Shown piece after piece: positions 31,342 through 40,632 of a stretch of DNA of 41,999 bases. The translations under genes and the position numbers were made by a program. Position 1 is the first letter of the stretch; each line of letters begins with the position of its first letter. This DNA is from Rhodospirillales bacterium (GTDB lineage: Bacteria > Pseudomonadota > Alphaproteobacteria > Acetobacterales > Acetobacteraceae): positions 1 through 41,999 of the forward strand of contig JAFKLG010000098.1 in assembly GCA_017304945.1 (NCBI GenBank), written 5' to 3'. The notes under the pieces are model-generated. The model was given only the letters and a program-made list of their open reading frames with translations. It was not told the origin of the DNA and ran no database searches.

Positions 31342-32565
31342 TCAAGCCGCAGCCCGCTTCCGTCGTTCGGAGGGCAGCAGGAGCGTCAACACCAGGCTCA
31401 CGCCGAGCATCACGCCGGAGCCCCAGAGACAGGCCGCAATGCCGCCTGCTGACATCAGGGCGCCGGAGAGCAGGATGCCCAGCAAGCGCCCGCCGGCATT
31501 GGCCGCATAATAGAAACCGACATCTTCGGCGGCCTTGGCCGATCCTGCGTAAGCGAGGATCAGGTAGGAGTGCAACGAGGAGACGACGGCAAAGGCAAAG
31601 CCGAAAATGCAAAGCCCCACGACCACTGCCAGGTCGAGCCGCACGGCGAGATGGCTGGTGACCAGCAGCGCGAGCGCGACCGGAATGGCGGCGAGCAGCG
31701 TGCCCCATAGGCGGGCCTCCGGCACCTCTCGCGTGAGACCATCGGCGCTGCGCCGAATGATATTCGGCGCGATCGCCTGCACCAGCCCGTAACCGATCGT
31801 CCACACGGCGAGGAACCCAGCGACTTCCATGTAGCGCCAGCCTTGCGCGTAGAGGAATACCGGGAGGCCGACAACGAACCACACATCACGCGAGCCGAAC
31901 ATGAAGATGCGAGCACCGGCGAGCAGATTGATACTGCGCGACTTCGCAAAAAGTTCTCGGAAGCTTTTCGATGCCTTGGCCTTGCCTAGAGTGCGCGGCA
32001 CGGAGAGCATCACTCCGATCAGCACAAAGGCGAGTAGACCTGCCATCAGCCACAACGCGCCACGGAAACCGGCCGTCTCCAGCAGCAGTCCGCCGACGAA
32101 GAATCCGGCACCCTTCATGGCATTCTTGGAGCCGGTGAACCAGGCAACCCATCGGAAGAGCTGGCCGGCACCTCCCTCGGAGGTCGCCTTGATCGCTGAT
32201 TTCGACGCAGTCTTGGTGAGGTCTTTGGCGACGCCGGCGATCCCCTGCGCGGCGACGACGTAGGCGACGGACAGGGCAGGGCTCCAATCCGCCTGCAAGC
32301 CGGAGAGCAGCAGCAGCCCGGCAATTTGCAAGCTCAGGCCGGTCATCAGCATGCGCGGGATGCCGAAGCGTGCCGCCAGCCAGCCGCCCCCGAGATTGGC
32401 GAAGATGCCGGCCGCCTCGTAGAGCAGGAACAGGAAGGCCAGCATGAAGGGCGTGTAGCCCAGGGCATAGAAATGCAGCAGCACCAGCATGCGCAAAGCG
32501 CCGTCGGTGAGCGTGAAGCTCCAGTAGCTTGCGGTCACGACCGCATAATTGCGCACTGCCGACAT
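31342..32565 (-). CDS. arsJ: Organoarsenical efflux MFS transporter ArsJ
   Basis: A 407-residue, twelve-helix major facilitator. Start motif YWSFTLTDGALRMLVLLHFYALGY and the central GVAKDLTKTASKSAIKA are typical of ArsJ, which exports 1-arseno-3-phosphoglycerate. The gene order arsRC-gap-arsJ is the established context. The ATG overlaps the GAPDH stop by one base (TGATG), so it is translationally coupled. Base composition is visibly poorer in GC than the genes on either side, which supports horizontal acquisition. A generic drug-efflux MFS is the alternative, but the linked GAPDH makes ArsJ far likelier. Confidence 0.93.
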   Translation of the reverse strand: MSAVRNYAVVTASYWSFTLTDGALRMLVLLHFYALGYTPFMLAFLFLLYEAAGIFANLGGGWLAARFGIPRMLMTGLSLQIAGLLLLSGLQADWSPALSVAYVVAAQGIAGVAKDLTKTASKSAIKATSEGGAGQLFRWVAWFTGSKNAMKGAGFFVGGLLLETAGFRGALWLMAGLLAFVLIGVMLSVPRTLGKAKASKSFRELFAKSRSINLLAGARIFMFGSRDVWFVVGLPVFLYAQGWRYMEVAGFLAVWTIGYGLVQAIAPNIIRRSADGLTREVPEARLWGTLLAAIPVALALLVTSHLAVRLDLAVVVGLCIFGFAFAVVSSLHSYLILAYAGSAKAAEDVGFYYAANAGGRLLGILLSGALMSAGGIAACLWGSGVMLGVSLVLTLLLPSERRKRAAA

Positions 32566-33608
32566 CAGCTGCGCTCCATCACGATGGTGGCGAGATCGAC
32601 CATGCGACAGGCATAACCCACCTCGTTGTCATACCAGGCGTAGACCTTCAGCAGCGTGTCATCGGTAACCATCGTGCTCGGCCCATCAACAATTGCGCTG
32701 CGGGTGTCGTTGACGTAGTCCGCCGAGACCAGGGGGCGCTCCTCGTAACCGAGGATGCCGGCCAGGGGGCCAGCCGCCGCCGCGCTCTTGAACAGCGCGT
32801 TGATCTCGACCTCGGTGACCGGCCGCGCCATCTCGAACACGCCGTCGGTGAGGCTCGCATTCAGCACCGGCGCGCGCACCGCGTGCCCGTTCAGCTTTCC
32901 CTTCAATTCCGGATAGATCAGCGCGATCGCGGTGGCGCTGCCGGTCGTGGTCGGGGCGAGTGAGAGCATCGCTGACCGGGCGCGTCGGAGGTCTTTGTGG
33001 GGGGCGTCGGTCACCACGTTGGTGTTGGTCGGATCATGGATGGTGGTGATCTGGCCGTGCCGAATGCCTACCGCCTCCTGCAACACCTTGATCACGGGTG
33101 CCAAGCAGTTCGTGGTGCAGGAAGCCGCGGTGAGCAGCCGGTGCTGGGCAGGAATAACCAGATGGTCGTTGACGCCGACCACGACGTTGAGGGCAGCCGG
33201 ATCTTTGACCGGGGCGGCGACGATGACATGCCGCACGCCTTGCTCGAAATAGCCTTGCAGCTGCTCCGCAGTCCGGAACTTGCCGGTGCATTCGAGTACG
33301 ATGTCGCAGCCGAGCCGCCCCCAGGGCACGCCGTTCGGAAGCGCAGCCTCGCTGAAGGTGAGACGATGCTGACCGATACGGATCGCGTCCTCGCCCTCAA
33401 CGGTGATGGCTTCGCGCCACCGGCCATGCACGCTGTCGAATTCGAGCAGATGCGCCGTGGTGGAAACGCCACCCTTCAGTTCGTTTACATGGACGACCTC
33501 GAGCCGGTTGCCGGCCCGTGGGTCATCCGCCGGCCGCACCAGGGCGCCCATGGCGGCGCGAAGGGCGAGCCGGCCGATGCGGCCCATGCCGTTGATGCCG
33601 ACGCGCAT
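32565..33608 (-). CDS. ArsJ-associated glyceraldehyde-3-phosphate dehydrogenase
   Basis: A 347-residue GAPDH. The NAD-binding start [17 protein letters not shown] is present. The catalytic cysteine is Cys164 in [12 protein letters not shown], and the C-terminal [12 protein letters not shown] is the family signature. In arsJ operons this dedicated GAPDH uses arsenate in place of phosphate to make 1-arseno-3-phosphoglycerate, which ArsJ then exports. It begins one base after the arsRC stop (TGAGATG) and overlaps the arsJ start. Its location between arsRC and arsJ and its low GC support a resistance role rather than central glycolysis. Confidence 0.95.
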   Translation of the reverse strand: MRVGINGMGRIGRLALRAAMGALVRPADDPRAGNRLEVVHVNELKGGVSTTAHLLEFDSVHGRWREAITVEGEDAIRIGQHRLTFSEAALPNGVPWGRLGCDIVLECTGKFRTAEQLQGYFEQGVRHVIVAAPVKDPAALNVVVGVNDHLVIPAQHRLLTAASCTTNCLAPVIKVLQEAVGIRHGQITTIHDPTNTNVVTDAPHKDLRRARSAMLSLAPTTTGSATAIALIYPELKGKLNGHAVRAPVLNASLTDGVFEMARPVTEVEINALFKSAAAAGPLAGILGYEERPLVSADYVNDTRSAIVDGPSTMVTDDTLLKVYAWYDNEVGYACRMVDLATIVMERS

Positions 33609-33609
33609 C

Positions 33610-34467
33610 TCAGCGACCTCTCGCCAGCGCCGGAAGGCCGCTACCGATCTCGTCCAAGCGTGCTTTCATTGCCATGCGGTCGAGCGCGGCAAAGGGCAAG
33701 GCGGTGAAAATCGACAGACGCCGATGCAGGCTGGCGTAAAGCTCATTCAGCATCGTCGAGCGCTCCACCGCGCTGCCGCTGAACTTCACGGGGTCAGGCA
33801 AGGGCCAGGCAGCGGTGATCGCAAGCTCGCCAAAATCCGGGCAGGATTGTCCGCGCAGCGTGTCACAAAGAGTGATCACGAAGTCCATTCGCGGAGCCTC
33901 CGGTCCAGTGAACTGGTGCCAATCCTTGCTGCGCAGCAGGCTGACGTCATGCCCGAGCGCCATCAGCTTCGCCATCACCTCGGGATTGGGCGCAGCGACC
34001 GGATCGGAGCCGGCGGAATAAGCGTTGAATCGCGTTCCGCCGATCTTCTGCAAGATTGCCTCTGCCATGATCGAGCGAGCCGAATTGTGTGTGCAGAGAA
34101 AGAGCACATTGAACGCGGGGGTCATGCCGGTTTCCTCTTCGGCCGGGGGGAGGAGATAGGCGAGATCGCCGCACAGGTCGGGGCGGCCGCCGCAGCAGGC
34201 TTCGGTCAGGAAGGTCAGGACCGTGCGCAGGCGTGCAATCCGTGCCGCGTGGAGGACCTGCCGGCCCCGACGCGTTGACTGCGTCAAGCCGACCCGCTCC
34301 AGGGCAGCAAGATGAAATGAGACGGTGGAGTTCGGCAGGCCGAGACGGCTCACGAGCTCTCCGGCCGGCAGTCCATTGCTGCCCTCCGCGATCAAAAGCC
34401 GGAGCAGATCGATCCGGGTTGCCTGAGAGAGGGCGGCGAAGGTGGCGGCCACATCGTTCGATTCCAT
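33610..34467 (-). CDS. ArsR - ArsC fusion (arsenic regulator and arsenate reductase)
   Basis: A 285-residue fusion. The N-terminal 100 residues are an ArsR/SmtB helix-turn-helix repressor ([33 protein letters not shown]) with the likely arsenite-sensing cysteines Cys91, Cys92 and Cys99 ([12 protein letters not shown]). The C-terminal part is a low-molecular-weight phosphatase-type arsenate reductase. Its CX5R P-loop runs from Cys125 to Arg131 (CTHNSAR), the redox pair Cys201 and Cys209 follows, and the WPLPDP aspartate motif is present. It reduces arsenate and self-regulates the operon. A palindrome overlapping its start is the candidate operator. Confidence 0.93.
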   Translation of the reverse strand: MESNDVAATFAALSQATRIDLLRLLIAEGSNGLPAGELVSRLGLPNSTVSFHLAALERVGLTQSTRRGRQVLHAARIARLRTVLTFLTEACCGGRPDLCGDLAYLLPPAEEETGMTPAFNVLFLCTHNSARSIMAEAILQKIGGTRFNAYSAGSDPVAAPNPEVMAKLMALGHDVSLLRSKDWHQFTGPEAPRMDFVITLCDTLRGQSCPDFGELAITAAWPLPDPVKFSGSAVERSTMLNELYASLHRRLSIFTALPFAALDRMAMKARLDEIGSGLPALARGR

Positions 34468-34489
34468 ATTTCCGGCTATACCGAAATAT
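34466..34489. promoter_or_regulatory. Candidate ArsR operator upstream of the ars operon
   Basis: ATATTTC at 34466-34472 and GAAATAT at 34483-34489 are exact complements flanking a 10-base centre. The palindrome begins at the first bases of the arsRC start codon, so binding would block both promoter clearance and translation initiation. This AT-rich island stands out in GC-rich surroundings. ArsR repressors bind AT-rich dyads upstream of ars operons; the exact sequence recognised here is inferred. Confidence 0.6.
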
Positions 34490-34923
34490 CAGGACGTGGG
34501 CAACCCCGTCTGGCCGCTGAGAGGTGCTTCAGGTGTCGTTCACTGCGGCCAGCCGGGCATCAGATCCAAGGAGCGTCAGCGGCTCGAGCGCCGACGCTCC
34601 CGCGGTGTCCGTGTCGGCGGGGGGCGACGACTCGAGCGGGCACGCTTTCTTCAGCGCCTGCCTCATTGGGTGGTGGGGAGCCCAGAGCCCGTGGCTGAGG
34701 CAGGCCAAAACGACGCTCGTGGAGCATCTTGCTCGAATGCCCATGATCGACCGCCGAACACCCTCTCAAGCCGGGGTGAACCCCAGAGCCGTGCCTCGAG
34801 TGTTGGAGCTTCAGCTGATCGTCGCAGGATGGCCGAACCGCCGGCTCCGCAGCAGGTCCGCTGGAGATCTCCGGCAAGATCGCTCAACTGCCGAGCGACA
34901 TAAGATGCCGTTTGTCTTCAGCG
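34490..34923. other. Gene-free, lower-GC stretch between the ars operon and tRNA-Leu
   Basis: About 430 bases with no reading frame that I recognise on either strand. Several frames are open for 70-150 codons, but none shows a conserved domain, a good ribosome-binding site or a consistent codon pattern. The sequence is less GC-rich than the flanking operons. It may be decayed sequence left by the insertion that carried the ars operon. No transposase or integrase motif is visible. Confidence 0.5.
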
Positions 34924-35007
34924 TGGTGCCCGCCGGGGGACTCGAACCCCCACGCCTCACGGCTGCGGATTTTAAGTCCGCTGCGTCTACCATTCCGCCA
35001 GGCGGGC
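34924..35007 (-). tRNA. tRNA-Leu (TAA)
   Basis: A class II tRNA on the minus strand, with encoded CCA at 34924-34926. The acceptor stem GCCCGCC pairs with GGCGGGC. The anticodon stem GCGGA-CTTAAAA-TCCGC gives the anticodon TAA, reading UUA leucine. A long variable arm (AGCCGTGAGGCGT) and the T arm GGGGG-TTCGAGT-CCCCC complete it. Its 3' end faces the ars segment, as at many integration sites. No duplicated 3' fragment was found on the far side of the ars operon. Confidence 0.96.
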
Positions 35008-35108
35008 GCGGCCGGCACCCTATCCTGCGAGCGGCCGCCGGGAAATCGGCTTTCCCGCCTGAAATCGCCCCCGCAGGCCGCCTGCCGCCGAAGGTGCCGC
35101 GCGGCCGG

Positions 35109-36629
35109 TCAGCCGGTGCTCGTCGTCTCGAATGTCGTGCCCGAGTAGAAGGTCAGCGCGCCCGGCATGTTGGTGAAGCCGGTAACCGCCTTGCTCATGC
35201 CATAGCCCTGCGAGCGGAAGCACAGCCCGACCATCGGCACCTGCTCGAGGCAGCGCTGCTGCAGCTCCGCGTAGATCCCGTGCCGCTTGGCCGGATCGAA
35301 CTCGGCGCGGCCGGCGGCCAGCAGCGCGTTGATCTTCGGATCGTTGAACCCGTAGCTCCGGTTGTAGGACGGGGTCAGCGAGCCATCCAGGAACGGCGCC
35401 AGCCCATCCGGATCGTTGCTGTCCGCGGCACTGCCCATGATGCCCATCTCGTACTGGCCGCGATTGCCCAGCGTGACCCGGGTCGACCAGTCGGGCAGCA
35501 CCAGCTCCGCCTGGATGCCGACATCCGCCAGATGCTGCTGCACCACCGCGGCGCTGTCCTTGTGCATGCCGTACTGGGCCGTGGAGAGCAGCTTGCAGGC
35601 GAAGCCGCTGCCCACGCCCGCGGCGCTCAGCAGCGACTTGGCCTTGGCCGGGTCATAGGCGAGGCCCTTGGCGTAGGTCGGATCATAGAACGGGGTGCCG
35701 GGCGGGATCGGCAAGCCCTCGATCGGGGCGCCGCGGCCGAAGAAGGCCGCCTTGACGATGTCCTCGCGCTTGATCGCATGCGCCACGGCCTGGCGGACGC
35801 GCGGGTCGTCGAACGGCTTCGCCCGCACGTTGAACGTCAGATACATGAACGGCCCGTCGGTCGTCTGCAGCGCCAGCCGCTGGTCGCCCTGAATGCTCGG
35901 CATCGACTGCCAGGGCACGTATTCGATCAGGTCCACGTCGCCGGCCTGCAGCGCCGCGACGCGCAGGTTCTCGTCCGCGTAGACGGTCATGCGCAGCGAT
36001 TTCAGCTTGGGCAGGCCGGGCCGGTAGTATTTGTCGAAGGCGACGAAATCGAGCCCGACGCCACGCTCCTCGCCGGTCAGCCTGAACGGGCCGGCGCCGA
36101 TGCCGGACGGTCCTTCCTTCAGCGAGTCCTTGGCGACGATCGGCAGGTAGAAGCTCGCGACCTGCAGCGGGAAGATCGCGTTCGGCTCCTTGGTGGTGAT
36201 GCGGATGGTCTTCGCATCCGGCACCTCGAGCTTGGCGATCGCCTGCATCTGCGCGCGGTAGTAGGCGGTCGATTTCTCGCCGGCGATCTGCTCGAAACAC
36301 CAGGCGACGTCGGCGGAGGTCACCTTGGCGCCGTTCTGGAAGGTGGCATCGCGCAGATGGAACACCCAGGCGCCGTCATCGGCGTGTTCCCATTTCTCCG
36401 CCAGCTCGCCACGCACCGATCCGTCCGGCGCGTAGCCCAGCAGGCCGCGATGCACGGCCAGGCGGAACGTCGCCGCGGCGGTGCCGGAATTGGTCCAGGG
36501 CGAGAAGCTGGGCGGATAGGCGGACAAGCCGAACACCAGCTTTCCCGGCGTGGTGGCGGCGCGGGCGGGGTGGCGCAGGAAGGGCAGGACCGCCCCGGTC
36601 CCCAGCAACAAGCGGCGCGACAGCGTCAT
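35109..36629 (-). CDS. ABC transporter substrate-binding protein, peptide/nickel type
   Basis: A family 5 (DppA/OppA-like) extracellular binding protein of 506 residues. The N-terminal SRRLLLGTGAVLPFL and the ARA cleavage site suggest a Tat-type signal (SRRxLL). The mature part shows the usual pattern: GLLGYAPDGSVRGELAEKWEHADDG, HLRDATFQNGAKVTSADVAW and YDPAKAKSLLSAAG. GGAGG precedes ATG 36629. The permease and ATPase subunits are not in the window; the next genes upstream are hydantoinase subunits, so a peptide, oxoproline or hydantoin-type ligand is a reasonable guess. The ligand is not determined by the sequence. Confidence 0.9.
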   Translation of the reverse strand: MTLSRRLLLGTGAVLPFLRHPARAATTPGKLVFGLSAYPPSFSPWTNSGTAAATFRLAVHRGLLGYAPDGSVRGELAEKWEHADDGAWVFHLRDATFQNGAKVTSADVAWCFEQIAGEKSTAYYRAQMQAIAKLEVPDAKTIRITTKEPNAIFPLQVASFYLPIVAKDSLKEGPSGIGAGPFRLTGEERGVGLDFVAFDKYYRPGLPKLKSLRMTVYADENLRVAALQAGDVDLIEYVPWQSMPSIQGDQRLALQTTDGPFMYLTFNVRAKPFDDPRVRQAVAHAIKREDIVKAAFFGRGAPIEGLPIPPGTPFYDPTYAKGLAYDPAKAKSLLSAAGVGSGFACKLLSTAQYGMHKDSAAVVQQHLADVGIQAELVLPDWSTRVTLGNRGQYEMGIMGSAADSNDPDGLAPFLDGSLTPSYNRSYGFNDPKINALLAAGRAEFDPAKRHGIYAELQQRCLEQVPMVGLCFRSQGYGMSKAVTGFTNMPGALTFYSGTTFETTSTG

Positions 36630-36658
36630 CGGTGAAGCCTCCATGGATCCCTGTTGCT

Positions 36659-36771
36659 CCCTCTCCCTTTGCGGGAGCGGGTTGGGGAGAGGGGGCGGTC
36701 GGAGCGGGGAACGCAATTGATGCGCGGATCCCGATCACCCCCTCCCCTGGTCCCTCCCGCGAGGGGAGGGG
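36659..36771. repeat. Two C-rich/G-rich hairpin repeats between binding protein and HyuB genes
   Basis: The first hairpin pairs CCCTCTCCC at 36659-36667 with GGGAGAGGG at 36685-36693. The second pairs CCCCTCCCC at 36739-36747 with GGGGAGGGG at 36763-36771. Both belong to the class of repeats whose translation gives PLPQRERE and SPFAGAGWGEG peptides in many GC-rich genomes. They occupy most of the 185-base gap, so transcription from hyuB into the binding-protein gene probably meets strong RNA structure. Confidence 0.7.
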
Positions 36772-36814
36772 AAAACATTCGGCGGCGCTCGCCCCCACGG
36801 GGGGCAAGCATGCG

Positions 36815-38461
36815 TCATGCCACGCCGTAGACGGCGCGGGCGGTCTCGGCATCGATGCGGCCCTCGGCGAGGTCGCGTTCGATCGCGGCGGCCGCGCGGT
36901 CGGCCGGCGGGCCGTAGCCGCCCGATCCGGCGGTGACGACCTCGATGATCTCGCCCGGCCGCAGCGCGCCGTTGCCGTGGTTGAACGGCACCGCCCCCGC
37001 ATGCAGCCGGATCGCCGCCTGGCCGCCCGGCAGCCCGCCATCGAGCCCCCAGGGCTGCGAGAGCAGCCGCGCGCCGTCGATCCGCACCCGGCAGTCGTGA
37101 TTGGCGCGATAGACCCGCCGCAGCCCCATGCCGCCGCGATGCCGGCCCGGCCCGCCCGATCCGTCCACCAGCTCGTAGCGCAGCAGGGTGAGCGGGTACT
37201 CGAGTTCCAGCGCCTCGACCGGCAGATTGGAGGTGTTGGTCATGTGGACGTGCACCCCATCGAGCCCGTCCTTTTCGGCGCGGGCGCCGAAGCCGCCGCC
37301 GATCGTCTCCAGATACACCCAGATCGACCCGTCCGCGGGCTGGTGGCCCACGAAGGTGATCGAGAAACAGGCGCCGTTATGGGCCGCGGTGACGCGATCC
37401 GGTACCGCCTGGGCCAGTGCCCCGTGGATCAGGTCCACCACGCGCTGGCAGGGGCCTAGCCGGCCGTTGACCGCGGCGGGATGCGTGCAGTTGACGATGG
37501 AGCCGGCGGGCGCGGTCACGCTGAGCGGGCGCGCGAGGCCGGCATTGGGCAGGATGGTCGGATCCACCACCGTCTTCACCGCGTAGTACACGGTGGAGAG
37601 CAGGGCGGTCATGGTCATGTTCAGCCCGGCGCGCACCTGCGGCGGCGCGTCGAAATGCAGGTGCATCGTATCGCCGCGCACGGTGATCACGCAGCTCATG
37701 TCGAGCTCGCCGTCGATCTCCGGGCAGTCGTAGCGGTCGGCGAAGCGGTATTCGCCGTCGGGAATGGCGGCGATGCCGGCGCGCATCTTGCGTTCGGCGT
37801 AGTCCTGCAGCGCGGAGCCGGCCGCGAGCACGGTCTCGCGGCCGTATTTGCCGCACAGCGCCTGCAGCCGCTGCACGCCGAGGCGATTGGCCGCCATCTG
37901 GGCGCGCAGGTCGGACAGGCGCTCCCGCGGCACCTGGCAGTTCAGCAGGATCAGCTCCTGCACGTCCGCCTGCAGCTCGCCCGCGCGATACAGGCGGATC
38001 GGCGGTATGCGGAGGCCTTCCTGGTAGATGTGGGCGTGGCCGCGATCGGCGAAGTCGGCGTGGTGCGCCAGGTTGACCGCCCAGGCGGTGATCCGTCCGT
38101 CCACGAACACCGGTTCGGCCAGCACGATGTCGGGCAAATGCGTGCCACCGCCCTCATAGGCGTCGTTGCCGCAGAACACGTCGCCCGGCTGCATCTGCTC
38201 GACCGGGTGCCGCTTCATGATGTGCGGGATCAGGTCGAGGAAGCTGCCGAGATGCATCGGGATGTGTTCGGCCTGGCAGAGCGTGCGGCCCTCGAGGTCG
38301 AACAGCGCGGTCGAGCAGTCCCGCCGCTCCTTGATGTTGGTGGAGTAGGAGGCGCGGATCAGCGCCTCTCCCATCTCCTCGACGATGGAGGCGAGCGCGC
38401 TGCCGATCACCTCGACGGTGATCGGGTCGACATGGACGGGCGCGGGGCTCAGATCGTTCAT
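36815..38461 (-). CDS. Hydantoinase B / oxoprolinase family protein
   Basis: The 548-residue HyuB-type subunit of an ATP-dependent hydantoinase / 5-oxoprolinase / acetophenone-carboxylase family enzyme. The opening DPITVEVIGSALASIVEEMGEAL, the segment CGNDAYEGGGTHLPDIVLAEPVF and GGGFGARAEKDGLDGVH are family hallmarks, as is the late DGSGGPGRHRGGMGLRR. The start overlaps the HyuA stop by four bases (ATGA), consistent with a two-subunit enzyme. The substrate (hydantoin, 5-oxoproline, N-methylhydantoin or a ketone) cannot be decided from sequence. Confidence 0.95.
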   Translation of the reverse strand: MNDLSPAPVHVDPITVEVIGSALASIVEEMGEALIRASYSTNIKERRDCSTALFDLEGRTLCQAEHIPMHLGSFLDLIPHIMKRHPVEQMQPGDVFCGNDAYEGGGTHLPDIVLAEPVFVDGRITAWAVNLAHHADFADRGHAHIYQEGLRIPPIRLYRAGELQADVQELILLNCQVPRERLSDLRAQMAANRLGVQRLQALCGKYGRETVLAAGSALQDYAERKMRAGIAAIPDGEYRFADRYDCPEIDGELDMSCVITVRGDTMHLHFDAPPQVRAGLNMTMTALLSTVYYAVKTVVDPTILPNAGLARPLSVTAPAGSIVNCTHPAAVNGRLGPCQRVVDLIHGALAQAVPDRVTAAHNGACFSITFVGHQPADGSIWVYLETIGGGFGARAEKDGLDGVHVHMTNTSNLPVEALELEYPLTLLRYELVDGSGGPGRHRGGMGLRRVYRANHDCRVRIDGARLLSQPWGLDGGLPGGQAAIRLHAGAVPFNHGNGALRPGEIIEVVTAGSGGYGPPADRAAAAIERDLAEGRIDAETARAVYGVA

Positions 38462-40509
38462 GCCGCCTCCAGGATCAGGTTGAGATAGGGTTCGACGCGG
38501 GCGGTCATGCCGGGCAGCACGACCGTGGTCGCGTCCATCTGCTCGACGATCGCGGGGCCTCGGATGACGTTGCCGGCGCGCAGCTTGTCGCGATCGTAGA
38601 CGGGGCAGGCGACGAAGCCGCCGGTCTCCGGCATCCAGACCTCGCGCGTCGCCATGATGGCGGCGGAGGCGTCGGGGCCGGCATCGGGCTGCGGCGTGAA
38701 GCGGGCCTTGGGGACCAGGCCCGCGGCCTCCACGCGGAAGGTGACCAGTTGCACCGGCTCGCCCTCGGCAACGAAGCCGTACATGCGCCGGTGGGCGGCC
38801 GCGAAGCCCTCCGCCAGCGCGTCCAGCGTGGCTGGGCCGATCGGGCCTTCCGGCACCGGGATGGGCAGCTCGTAGTTCTGCCCGGCATAGCGCATGTCCA
38901 CGGTGCGGGTGAGCCGGCGCGCCTTGGGGGCGATGTGCTCCTCGGCGAACCAGTCGTCGGCGCGATGGGCGAGGTCGGCGAACGCTTCCTCCATCGGCGC
39001 GAGCGCGGCCTGGCCGAGGGTGGACAGCCGGGTGGTGGCGAAGTCGGCGCGCAGGTCGGTCAGCAGCAGGCCCATGGCGCAGAGGATGCCCGGCGTGCGC
39101 GGCACCAGGATGCGGCCGATCTCGAGCTCTTTCGCGAGCCGCGCCGCATGCAGCGGGCCGGCGCCGCCGAAGGCGACCAGCGTGTAGTCGCGCGGATCGT
39201 GGCCGCGCTGCACCGAGATCACCCGGATCGCGCGCGCCATGTTGGCGGTGACCACCGAGATGATGCCTTGCGCGGTCGCCATCGGATCCATGCCGAGTGG
39301 CGCGGCGAGGCGTTCGATGGCGGCGCGGGCGAGGTCCTGGCGCACTTCCATGCGCCCGCCCAGCAGGTGGGTCGGGTTCAGCGTCTGCAGCACGACGTTG
39401 GCGTCGGTGACGGTCGCCTCGGTGTTGCCGCGCCCGTAGCAGACCGGGCCGGGATCGGCGCCGGCGCTGCGCGGGCCGACCTTGAGCAGACCGCCATTGT
39501 CGATGAAGGCGATGGAGCCGCCGCCCGCGCCCACCGTGTGGATGTCGAGCATCGGCGCCTTGATCGGGTAGCCGTGCACCACGGCCTCGCTGGCGAGCCG
39601 GCAGGTGCCGCCGGCGAGCAGCGCGACATCGGTCGAGGTGCCGCCCATGTCGAAGGTGATCAGGTCGGGGATGCCGACCATCTTGCCGATTTCCTGCGCG
39701 CCCACCACGCCGGTGGACGGGCCCGACAGCACGGTGCGCACCGGCAGCCGCGCGGCCTGGTCGAAGCCGATCACGCCGCCATTCGACTGGGTGAGATGCG
39801 GCGTCGCGGTCATGCCCATCTCGCGCAGCCGGTCGCCCAGGCGGGTGATGTAGCGGCGCATGACGGGGCCGAGATAGGCGTTCACCACCGCCGTCGACAT
39901 GCGTTCGAACTCGCGGAACTCGGGCGCGACCTGGTGCGAGACGCAGGCGAACGCCTCGGGGAATTCCTCGGCCAGGATGCGGGCGGCGTCCTCTTCGTGG
40001 GCGGGGCGGACGAAGCTGTAGAGGAAGCAGACGGCGACGGCCTGCACGCCCTGCGTTTTGAGGCGGCGGACCGCGGCGCGGAACGCCTCGGCCTCGAACG
40101 GGATCTCGACCGAACCGTCATGCCGCAGCCGTTCGGGCACCTCGAGCCGCAGGTCGCGCGGCACCAGCGTGGGCGGCTTCTCGACCTGCAGGTCGTAGAG
40201 ATCGGGGCGCTTCTGGCGGCCGATCTCGAGCAGGTCGCGAAACCCCTCGGTGGTGATCAGGCCGGTGCGCACGCCGCGGTGCTGGATCAGCGCCTTGGTC
40301 GCGACCGTGGTGCCGTGGCCGAAATAGCCGATCGCGGCCGGCGCCGCGCCGACCCGGTCGACGCCCTCGGCCACGCCCTGGGCGATGCCGCGGGAGGGAT
40401 CGTCGGGGGTGGAGGAGACTTTCCAGACCACGACCTGGCCGGAGCTGTCATCGAACAGGCAGACGTCGGTGAAGGTGCCGCCGGAATCCACACCGATGCG
40501 CCAGGCCAT
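38458..40509 (-). CDS. Hydantoinase A / oxoprolinase family protein
   Basis: The 683-residue HyuA-type ATP-binding subunit of the ASKHA superfamily. The phosphate loop RIGVDSGGTFTDV is at 4-16, then the FGHGTTVATKALI region follows. The second domain begins with DMGGTSTDVALL and has GAGGGSIAFIDNGG and GGAGPLHA. GAGGA precedes ATG 40509; the open frame continues upstream without family similarity. The subunit uses ATP to activate a cyclic amide or carboxylate substrate, and HyuB completes the active enzyme. The divergent toxin-antitoxin pair begins 123 bases upstream. Confidence 0.95.
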   Translation of the reverse strand: MAWRIGVDSGGTFTDVCLFDDSSGQVVVWKVSSTPDDPSRGIAQGVAEGVDRVGAAPAAIGYFGHGTTVATKALIQHRGVRTGLITTEGFRDLLEIGRQKRPDLYDLQVEKPPTLVPRDLRLEVPERLRHDGSVEIPFEAEAFRAAVRRLKTQGVQAVAVCFLYSFVRPAHEEDAARILAEEFPEAFACVSHQVAPEFREFERMSTAVVNAYLGPVMRRYITRLGDRLREMGMTATPHLTQSNGGVIGFDQAARLPVRTVLSGPSTGVVGAQEIGKMVGIPDLITFDMGGTSTDVALLAGGTCRLASEAVVHGYPIKAPMLDIHTVGAGGGSIAFIDNGGLLKVGPRSAGADPGPVCYGRGNTEATVTDANVVLQTLNPTHLLGGRMEVRQDLARAAIERLAAPLGMDPMATAQGIISVVTANMARAIRVISVQRGHDPRDYTLVAFGGAGPLHAARLAKELEIGRILVPRTPGILCAMGLLLTDLRADFATTRLSTLGQAALAPMEEAFADLAHRADDWFAEEHIAPKARRLTRTVDMRYAGQNYELPIPVPEGPIGPATLDALAEGFAAAHRRMYGFVAEGEPVQLVTFRVEAAGLVPKARFTPQPDAGPDASAAIMATREVWMPETGGFVACPVYDRDKLRAGNVIRGPAIVEQMDATTVVLPGMTARVEPYLNLILEAA

Positions 40510-40632
40510 TCGTTCGTCCTCGTGTGCAGTGCAGCGGAGAGCGTAGGCGAGGGGCGGCGAGGGGCAAAGGGGGATCTGGATGCGAGGCGAACCATCTTGC
40601 GTTATGATTGGAACGGACATGAGGGAACTGCG

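Noticed and set aside
31342..32565. Generic drug-efflux MFS label
   Set aside because: The fused ArsRC and dedicated GAPDH neighbours identify ArsJ.
34490..34923. Transposase or integrase remnant beside tRNA-Leu
   Set aside because: No catalytic motif or terminal repeat could be recognised, so only a decayed or unassigned stretch is reported.
34524..36635. 703-residue plus-strand frame
   Set aside because: Runs through tRNA-Leu and antisense to the binding protein; not a real gene.
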